The position numbers and the translations under genes are program-made. Under the pieces are notes generated by a model. It was not told the origin of the DNA, made no database searches, and saw only the letters and a list, made by a program, of their open reading frames with translations. From positions 64,380 through 128,379 of the forward strand of contig CACMKZ010000004.1 in the NCBI GenBank assembly GCA_902614375.1: 64,000 nt of DNA, written 5' to 3'. Positions 57,681 to 64,000 of this stretch are shown piece after piece; the first letter of the stretch is position 1, and every line of letters begins with the position of its first letter. Source of the DNA: an uncultured Alphaproteobacteria bacterium. GTDB taxonomy: Bacteria; Pseudomonadota; Alphaproteobacteria; HIMB59; GCA-002718135.

Positions 57681-58838
57681 ATGTTTTCTGAAAACTTAAA
57701 TAAACTAAAGAAAAAAATGTCTGAGAACAATATTGATCTCTCAATTATAACTGATGATGACTCGATATATTATTTCACAGGATACCATGACTTCCTTCAT
57801 ATGGATTTTCATCGACCAACATTATTAGTTGTTTCAAATGATCATAAAACTTATTTAATTACACCTCTTCTTGATGTTTTATTAGTACCAGAATCTTGTC
57901 CTGTAGATATGGTTGAAACATGGAATGATGGTATTGGAAATGAATGGAGAGAATTATTACCTCAAATCATAAATCAGCATAAAAATATTTTTATTGAAAA
58001 ATTTAAAATTAACCCAATGGTTAAGAGTTATTTAGACGAATTACTTGAAGACCATCCTGGGGATTTAACCAAATTAATAGATAATATAAGAATGATTAAA
58101 TCTAATCATGAATTGAATATAGCTCGTCATGCCGGCGAAGTTGGCATGGCTATGATGGAGGCAGCAAAAAAAACAATTGGCCATAATGTTCCTGAGTATG
58201 AGGTTGCACTTGCACAATCACAAGCTGGAACAAGAAAAGCTGCAGATCTTTTAAAAGAATTTTATCCTGATAATATCAATATGTCTCCAAATATTCACTT
58301 TTTACCTGTTATGACATCGGGTCATGATTTACCTAAAACTCACCATCGTGCTTCAACCAAAATTATAAAAAAAGGTGATCCCGTATTCGTATGTTATTGT
58401 GGTTCTACAAATTTCCATAGGTTTAAATTAGGTTTTGACAGAATATTTTGGGTAGAAGAAATTCAATCCGATGAACAAATAAAAGCTTTTGAGACTGCAG
58501 TTAAATCTCAAAAAGCTGCTCTTGAAATTCTTGGCCCTGGAGTAACAGCTGAAGAAGTTCATGCTGCTTATGCAGATACTATACAGTCTGAGGGATACCC
58601 TTATCCTACATTTCGATGTGGAAGAGGTACAGGCTTTAGCTTTTTAGAGGAACCACAATTAGTAGTTGGTAATAAAACAGTACTGGAGCCTGGAATGGTA
58701 TTTGCCGTTGATGGCGGGGCAAGTGCAAATAATTTTAGATCACAAGTTGGTGATAGTTTTATTATAACAAAAGATGGATATGAACAAATTACACATCACT
58801 CTAAAAATATTGATGACCTAATAATTCCACATGGATGA
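57681..58838 (+). CDS. M24-fold hydrolase without metal ligands (creatinase/ectoine hydrolase-like)
   Basis: The 385-residue protein has the creatinase N-terminal domain (about 1-135) and a pita-bread domain. Segments such as VPEYEVALAQSQAG and MVFAVDGG align with Pseudomonas creatinase. The M24 metal ligands are gone: the first Asp is Tyr in VCYCG (238-241), the metal His is Arg in CGRGTG (313-318), and the Glu in the next motif is Asp in AVDGG. A His pair at 221-222 corresponds to the catalytic His of creatinase. Thus it likely hydrolyses a small guanidino or cyclic amide compound without metal, rather than a peptide. It overlaps the next gene by eight bases. Confidence 0.78.
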   Translation: MFSENLNKLKKKMSENNIDLSIITDDDSIYYFTGYHDFLHMDFHRPTLLVVSNDHKTYLITPLLDVLLVPESCPVDMVETWNDGIGNEWRELLPQIINQHKNIFIEKFKINPMVKSYLDELLEDHPGDLTKLIDNIRMIKSNHELNIARHAGEVGMAMMEAAKKTIGHNVPEYEVALAQSQAGTRKAADLLKEFYPDNINMSPNIHFLPVMTSGHDLPKTHHRASTKIIKKGDPVFVCYCGSTNFHRFKLGFDRIFWVEEIQSDEQIKAFETAVKSQKAALEILGPGVTAEEVHAAYADTIQSEGYPYPTFRCGRGTGFSFLEEPQLVVGNKTVLEPGMVFAVDGGASANNFRSQVGDSFIITKDGYEQITHHSKNIDDLIIPHG

Positions 58839-59856
58839 AATCACAGTATTTAATACACATTGTTGTGGTGAAATTGGGGATGTCGTAACTGGAATTAAAG
58901 GCTTGAAGTTTAATTCACCTGAGGAAGCTTCTAAAAAACTTTTTTTAGATAAAAAATGGAGAAATTTTTTTTTAAATGAACCTCGGGGAGGGGTCTTTAA
59001 GCATTGTAATATTATTTTAGAACCTTCAAATAAAAATGCAGATGCTGGATTTGTAATCATGGAGCCAGAAGATAATCCTCCAATGAGCGGATCAAATGCA
59101 ATTTGTGTAACGACAGTCTTATTAGAAAAAAATATTGTTCAAATGAAATATCCTAAAACCATGCTTACACTTGAAGCTCCCGGTGGTTTAATAAAAGTTG
59201 TTGCTGATTGTGAAAATAAGAAAGTTAAAAGTGTTACTTTAACTAATCTTGCCTGCTTTGCAGATAAAATAGATATAGATTTAAAGACTAAAAATTATGG
59301 TACAATTAAAGTAAGTACTGCTTTTGGAGGTGACAGTTTTTTAATTTGTAATGCTAGTGATTTTAATCTTAAAATTGAACCAAAGAATGCAAATAAATTT
59401 GTAAATGTTGCTAAAGAATTATTGAAAGAAGCGAACGCATCTATAGGATTTGAACATCCTACTATTAAAGGATTAAACTATCTTTCTTTTTGCCAATTTA
59501 TTGAACCCTTAAAAAAAAATAATCAATCATTACTTACAGGATTAAATACAGTTGTTATACGACCTGGGAAACTTGATCGTTCACCCTGTGGTACAGGCAC
59601 TTCAGCAAGATTAGCAGTAATGAAAGAAAAAAATGAAATACAAATAAATGAAGAATTTATATCAAAGTCTATTATAGGATCTTCATTTAAAGCAAGTATT
59701 GAAAAGGAAATTAAAATTAATAACAAAAATTGTATTATTCCAAAAATAACAGGTAGTGCATTTATTACTGGAAAACAAAGTTTATATATCGATAAGGATG
59801 ATCCTTTTCCAGAAGGTTATAGATTAAATGACACATGGCCAGATTTATCAAGTTAA
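58831..59856 (+). CDS. Proline racemase/hydroxyproline epimerase family protein, Ser/Cys type
   Basis: The 341-residue protein belongs to the proline racemase superfamily. The first catalytic position is Ser86 in NPPMSGSNAICV, where racemases have cysteine. The second is Cys253 in LDRSPCGTGTSAR. Ser/Cys pairs occur in some hydroxyproline epimerases. The usual Gly-His after the first residue is Gly-Ser here, which is odd. The start overlaps the M24 gene. It probably isomerises or epimerises a cyclic imino acid made by the operon, though the EutC-like neighbour could also handle such compounds. Confidence 0.82.
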   Translation: MDEITVFNTHCCGEIGDVVTGIKGLKFNSPEEASKKLFLDKKWRNFFLNEPRGGVFKHCNIILEPSNKNADAGFVIMEPEDNPPMSGSNAICVTTVLLEKNIVQMKYPKTMLTLEAPGGLIKVVADCENKKVKSVTLTNLACFADKIDIDLKTKNYGTIKVSTAFGGDSFLICNASDFNLKIEPKNANKFVNVAKELLKEANASIGFEHPTIKGLNYLSFCQFIEPLKKNNQSLLTGLNTVVIRPGKLDRSPCGTGTSARLAVMKEKNEIQINEEFISKSIIGSSFKASIEKEIKINNKNCIIPKITGSAFITGKQSLYIDKDDPFPEGYRLNDTWPDLSS

Positions 59857-59932
59857 CTGTGATTAAATAACACTAGCATGGCAAGTTAATTCATTTTACT
59901 TTCATCAACTATTCTAATAATTAATAAAACAA

Positions 59933-61198
59933 ATGACAAAATTTAATGCCTGGAATGTAATTAAAAACGGTTTAAATGGTCAGTCTTATTGGACTAGACA
60001 ATGGCGTGATCCAGAACCAAAAAGTAGTTATGATGTTGTAATAATTGGTGGAGGTTTACACGGTCTTGCCACGGCATATTATTTAGCAAAGAATCATAAT
60101 ATAAAAAATGTAGCTGTTTTAGAAAAAGGCTGGATTGGTGGAGGAAACGCTGGACGTAATACAACTATTGTAAGATCAAATTATATGATGCCAGGCAACC
60201 ACGAATTTTATGAGCATTCTTTAAAGTTATGGGAAAATTTAAGTCACGAATTAAATTATAATGTAATGTTTAGCCAACGAGCTCATGTCTCATTATTTCA
60301 TAGCCCTGGTGCTAAAGATTCAGTTTCACGGATTTATAATATTATGCGACTCCACGGAACTGATGCAGAACTTTGGGATTTAAAAACTTTAAAGAAAAAA
60401 ATTCCTCATTTAAATTATCATAATTCTAGATTTCCAATACTTGGAGCTGCAGTTCAAAAAAGAGCAGGCAATGCAAGACACGATGCAGTTGCATGGGGTT
60501 ATGCAAGGGCTGCAGATACATTAGGTGTAGACATTCTGCAAAATTGTGAAGTTACAGGTTTTACAAGAAAGAATGGAAATATTGAAAGTATTCAAACTTC
60601 AAGAGGAATTATAAAAGGAAAGAAAATAGGATTTGCTGTTGCAGGCAATACCTCAGTATTATGGCAAATGGCAGAATTAGGCAACCTGCCAATTGAGTCT
60701 CATAAACTACAAGCATTTGTATCTGAGGCTGTTAAGCCACTTCTAGATCAGGTTGTTGTTTACGGTGTAGGTGGTGCACATTTCTATATATCGCAGTCAG
60801 ATAAAGGAAGTATGGTGTTTGGCGGTGATCTTGACTGGTATAAATCATATGCCCAAAGAGGAAATCTTCCTATGGTTCAAGATGTTGCCGAAGCGGCCAT
60901 GGCAATATTTCCTTCACTTGGAAGAATAAGATTACTTCGTCATTGGGCAGGTGTTATGGACATGACAATGGACGGATCATTTTTTATTTGTAAAACACCG
61001 ATATCTAATCTCTATTTAAATGCTGGTTGGAACTATGGGGGTTTTAAAGCAAGTCCAGCATCAGGTTGGTATTTTGCCGACTTAATTGCAAATGAAAGCC
61101 CACATAACTACGTGCAAAATCATAATTTAGAAAGATTTGAAAAAGGTATCAATATAGATGAACGTGGTGCAGGACCTGATCCGAAATTGCACGGTTAA
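59933..61198 (+). CDS. soxB: Sarcosine oxidase beta subunit
   Basis: The 421-residue FAD protein has VVIIGGGLHGLATAYYL (about 35-51) for the dinucleotide and NARHDAVAWGYARAAD, whose histidine (about residue 183) matches the site of covalent FMN attachment in heterotetrameric sarcosine oxidase. Its end has NAGWNYGGFKASPASGW. The complex oxidises sarcosine to glycine and formaldehyde or methylene-tetrahydrofolate. A 76-base gap before it is AT-rich and may hold a promoter, but I see no clear boxes. soxD follows directly. Confidence 0.95.
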   Translation: MTKFNAWNVIKNGLNGQSYWTRQWRDPEPKSSYDVVIIGGGLHGLATAYYLAKNHNIKNVAVLEKGWIGGGNAGRNTTIVRSNYMMPGNHEFYEHSLKLWENLSHELNYNVMFSQRAHVSLFHSPGAKDSVSRIYNIMRLHGTDAELWDLKTLKKKIPHLNYHNSRFPILGAAVQKRAGNARHDAVAWGYARAADTLGVDILQNCEVTGFTRKNGNIESIQTSRGIIKGKKIGFAVAGNTSVLWQMAELGNLPIESHKLQAFVSEAVKPLLDQVVVYGVGGAHFYISQSDKGSMVFGGDLDWYKSYAQRGNLPMVQDVAEAAMAIFPSLGRIRLLRHWAGVMDMTMDGSFFICKTPISNLYLNAGWNYGGFKASPASGWYFADLIANESPHNYVQNHNLERFEKGINIDERGAGPDPKLHG

Positions 61199-61483
61199 AT
61201 GATTAGAATCAATTGTCCTTATTGTGGTGAAAGAGATCATAGTGAATTTAGTTATGGAGGTGATGCAACAATCAATTATCCTTCGTTAGATGCATCAGAG
61301 AAAGAATGGACTGAAGCTATATTTTTCAGAAAAAATATAAAAGGTTTTCAATTTGAAACATGGCATCATTCTAATGGATGTAGAATGTGGTTGGTAGTTG
61401 AACGTTCTACAGTCACTCATGAAATAAAAAGTGTCAAACCATGTCATCCGAATTTACAGAAGGTTGTAGAAAATAATAAATGA
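61199..61483 (+). CDS. soxD: Sarcosine oxidase delta subunit
   Basis: The 94-residue protein starts RINCPYCGERDHSEFSYGG, with a Cys-x2-Cys pair for zinc, and ends with the conserved segment CRMWLVVERSTVTHEIKSV. In the known complex, SoxD binds zinc through cysteines and a histidine. It lies between soxB and soxA as usual, and its stop overlaps the soxA start (ATGA). Confidence 0.95.
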   Translation: MIRINCPYCGERDHSEFSYGGDATINYPSLDASEKEWTEAIFFRKNIKGFQFETWHHSNGCRMWLVVERSTVTHEIKSVKPCHPNLQKVVENNK

Positions 61484-64000
61484 AAACAAGAAGATTAGAT
61501 AATTATGGAAAAATTAATAGAGATAAAATTCTATCCTTTAGTTGGGATAAAAAGAATTACAAAGGTTTTGAAGGAGATACTCTAGCATCAGCATTACTTG
61601 CAAATAATATTGGTATAGTTGGTAGAAGTTTTAAATATCATAGACCAAGAGGAATATTTTCTAGTGGAGTCGAAGAATCCGGCGCCTTAGTTACTATTGG
61701 TTCAAAAGATAAAAGAGATCCAAATGTAAGAGCAACAACACAAGAATTATATAATGGTTTGGAAGCAAGTGGTCAAAACGCATTCCCAAATGTAAATTTT
61801 GATCTAGCGGGAATAAATAATTACTTAGGTAGATTTTTTGCAGCTGGCTTTTATTATAAAACTTTTATGGGAATACCTCCATTTGAATGGGGTAGAGGGA
61901 CAGCTATATGGATGTTTTTCGAAAAGTTTATTAGAAAAGCGGCGGGAATGGGAAGTGCTTCTGAGTTACCTGATCCAGATTCTTATGAACATGCTCATGA
62001 TTTTTGTGATTTAATTGTTGTAGGATCAGGACCTGCTGGTGTTGCAGCTGCAATAGAGGCAGCAGAAAAAAAATTAGATGTTATTTTAGTTGAGCAAGAT
62101 AGTCTTGTTGGAGGAGATCAACTTGCAGAAAATAATTTTGATAACTCACGGATTAAAAATCAACTTGAAAATCTAGGCATAAAAATAATGACTAGAACTA
62201 CTGCGTTCGGACTATATGATAATTGTGTTGTTGGTTTATTAGAGAGAGTAACAGATCATATATCAGCACCAAATGTAAACATTCCACGTCAAAGATTTTG
62301 GACTATTAGAGCAAAGCATATAATTGTTGGCGCTGGAGCAATTGAAAGACATATTGCATTTAATAATAATGATATTCCTGGTGTAATGACTGTAAATGCA
62401 TCAAAGCATTATTTGAATAGATATGGTGTACTCACAGGAAAAAGAATTGCGATAGCTACAAATAATGATTCTGTTTATGAAACAGCACAACAATTATCGG
62501 AAGCTGGAGCCAATGTAACTGTTCTTGACTCACGAACTAATCTTGAAATTGAAACAAATAAAAGTTTTGAAATTAGAAAAGGGTATGTGCCTTATAATAT
62601 TAATGGTTCAAAAAAAATTCATAGTTTAGATGTATCAAAAAGTGAAGATATAAATAAATCTGAAACTATAAATTGTGATCAGGTTCTATTATCAGGCGGT
62701 TGGTCGCCTGCTGTACATTTGTTATCTCACAGGGGTGTAAGGCCTAAATGGGATTATAGCAATGCTTGTTTTTTACCGAGTGACTCAAAAGAAAATATTA
62801 CAATGGTAGGTTCTTCTAGAGGTTTATGGAATAAAAATGATTGTATTGCTTCTGGGATAGCAGGAACTACAGATGCGTTGAACCGTTTAGGTATTTCTAA
62901 AACAAATTATTTTTTCCCAAAACCTGGTGGATGGAAAAATCCCATACAACCACTTTATGAAGTAAAATATAAAAAATCTAGATCAAAAAGTTTTGTAGAT
63001 TATCAACATGATGTAACGACAGATGACATAAGACTCGCACATCGTGAAGGTTTCATTTCTGTAGAGCATCTTAAAAGATACACAACTTTAGGTATGGCAA
63101 ACGATCAAGGAAAAATGGGAAATATCATTGGATTATCTTTAATGGCTGAACTTTTAAATAAAGAAATTCCAGAAGTTGGAACTACTGTTTTCAGACCTCC
63201 TTATACTCCTGTATCTATAGGTGCCTTAAGCGGAAGAAATGTTGGAAAACATTTTAGGCCGTTAAGAGTAACACCAATGCATCAATGGAATATTGATCAT
63301 GGTGCAAAAATGATTGAAGTTGGATTGTATCAAAGACCTTGGTATTATCCCAAAGAAAATGAAACTTTAAGTGACTCTTATATAAGAGAAGCATCAACAG
63401 TAAGAAAAACAGTTGGAATTTGTGATATAACATCATTAGGCAAAATTGCTATTCAAGGACCAGACTCTTCCGAATTTTTAAATAGAATTTATTCGAATGG
63501 TTTTTCAAAACTACAAGTTGGAAAAGCTAGATACGGTATCATGTTGCGTGATGACGGTATTGTAATGGATGATGGCACATCTTGGAGATTAGCAGAAAAT
63601 GAATATTTTATGACGACGTCTACAGGTGAAGCTGCAAAAGTGATGTCATGGTTAGAAGAATTACTTCAAACTAGATGGACAGATCTTAATGTTAATGTGA
63701 CTAGTGTTTCTGAACAATGGGCTGGCGTATCAATTGCAGGACCTAAATCTAGAGAAGTTCTCAATAATTGTGTCGATGATTCTTTGGTTGTAACTAATAA
63801 TAACTTACCTTTTATGGGTGTTACTTCAACATTTCTTAAAGGTAATATTCCTTGTAGAATTGCAAGAATTAGTTTTTCTGGTGAATTAGCTTTTGAAGTT
63901 TATGTCAAATCAGATTTTGCCAATACAATGATGGACCTACTTTGGGAAAATGCAAAAAAATATGATGGATGTTTATATGGATTAGAAGCTTTAGGTGCAC
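61480..64000 (+). CDS. soxA: Sarcosine oxidase alpha subunit (cut by window edge)
   Basis: An ATG at 61480 opens a frame that stays open to the window end, about 840 residues, where the family has close to 1000. The N-terminal ferredoxin-like domain (GFEGDTLASALLAN, RSFKYHRPRGIFSSG) has the fold but no iron-sulfur cysteines, as in other SoxA. An NAD domain follows with VVGSGPAGVAAA (about 180-191), then a second nucleotide site in the middle. From about residue 600 a GcvT-like folate domain appears (ICDITSLGKIAIQGPDSSEF, VSIAGPKSREVL, FSGELAFEVYV). soxG is expected just beyond. Confidence 0.94.
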   Translation, partial: MKTRRLDNYGKINRDKILSFSWDKKNYKGFEGDTLASALLANNIGIVGRSFKYHRPRGIFSSGVEESGALVTIGSKDKRDPNVRATTQELYNGLEASGQNAFPNVNFDLAGINNYLGRFFAAGFYYKTFMGIPPFEWGRGTAIWMFFEKFIRKAAGMGSASELPDPDSYEHAHDFCDLIVVGSGPAGVAAAIEAAEKKLDVILVEQDSLVGGDQLAENNFDNSRIKNQLENLGIKIMTRTTAFGLYDNCVVGLLERVTDHISAPNVNIPRQRFWTIRAKHIIVGAGAIERHIAFNNNDIPGVMTVNASKHYLNRYGVLTGKRIAIATNNDSVYETAQQLSEAGANVTVLDSRTNLEIETNKSFEIRKGYVPYNINGSKKIHSLDVSKSEDINKSETINCDQVLLSGGWSPAVHLLSHRGVRPKWDYSNACFLPSDSKENITMVGSSRGLWNKNDCIASGIAGTTDALNRLGISKTNYFFPKPGGWKNPIQPLYEVKYKKSRSKSFVDYQHDVTTDDIRLAHREGFISVEHLKRYTTLGMANDQGKMGNIIGLSLMAELLNKEIPEVGTTVFRPPYTPVSIGALSGRNVGKHFRPLRVTPMHQWNIDHGAKMIEVGLYQRPWYYPKENETLSDSYIREASTVRKTVGICDITSLGKIAIQGPDSSEFLNRIYSNGFSKLQVGKARYGIMLRDDGIVMDDGTSWRLAENEYFMTTSTGEAAKVMSWLEELLQTRWTDLNVNVTSVSEQWAGVSIAGPKSREVLNNCVDDSLVVTNNNLPFMGVTSTFLKGNIPCRIARISFSGELAFEVYVKSDFANTMMDLLWENAKKYDGCLYGLEALGA

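Noticed and set aside
57681-58838. Ordinary Xaa-Pro aminopeptidase
   Set aside because: The metal-binding residues required for that activity are missing at the positions I can align.

Overview
The window is a gene-dense, strongly AT-rich stretch of bacterial chromosome. Gene content points to a streamlined alphaproteobacterium, most likely a marine SAR11/HIMB59-type lineage (inference). The hints are very short or overlapping intergenic spaces, a TIGR02186 membrane protein (an alphaproteobacterial family), a plant-type glutamate-cysteine ligase, a short-lid adenylate kinase, an NAD-dependent molybdenum formate dehydrogenase and a heterotetrameric sarcosine oxidase. I see no insertion sequence, prophage, CRISPR array or rRNA gene. 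No stretch over 300 bases lacks a gene; the longest gaps hold the tRNA/tuf promoter region (13482-13648) and the L10 leader (17081-17263).

Region 1 (1-5298, minus strand) reads fdhD, mobA, a YeiH-type exporter, a TauE/SafE exporter, a small membrane protein, a TIGR02186 protein, a universal stress protein and the start of pyrE. Region 2 (5325-12578) carries a TupB-type tungstate/molybdate permease, mobB, moeA, tusA (reverse strand), a fused FdsG-FdsB subunit, FdsA and a tiny lipoprotein. Regions 1 and 2 together supply metal uptake, cofactor assembly, cofactor sulfuration and the formate dehydrogenase itself.

Region 3 (12629-42523) is the information-processing block. It runs tRNA-Thr, rlmB (reverse), tRNA-Tyr, tRNA-Gly, tuf, tRNA-Trp, secE, nusG, rplKA, a clear L10 leader, rplJL, rpoBC, rpsLG, fusA, the S10 and spc operons, secY, adk and the alpha operon. 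Here fusA abuts rpsJ with no second tuf, and rpmD (L30) is missing from its usual place between rpsE and rplO.

Region 4 (42530-49790) holds housekeeping and transport genes: crcB, a RluC-type pseudouridine synthase, lipB (reverse), tRNA-Leu, mgtE, gshA, gshB, bioY and a ROK sugar kinase.

Region 5 (49787-64000) is the accessory part and the best candidate for an undescribed pathway. A succinate-semialdehyde-type dehydrogenase is divergent from a tight operon encoding a true arginine:glycine amidinotransferase homologue, EutA-, EutB- and EutC-like enzymes, a large PLP enzyme of the cysteine-synthase fold, an M20 amidohydrolase, an M24 creatinase-like hydrolase that has lost the metal ligands, and a Ser/Cys proline-racemase-family protein. 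Sarcosine oxidase soxB, soxD and a truncated soxA follow. Part of this order resembles the hydroxyectoine (eut) gene set. The amidinotransferase, the creatinase-like enzyme and sarcosine oxidase instead suggest guanidino or N-methyl amino acid metabolism. The substrate cannot be fixed from sequence alone.
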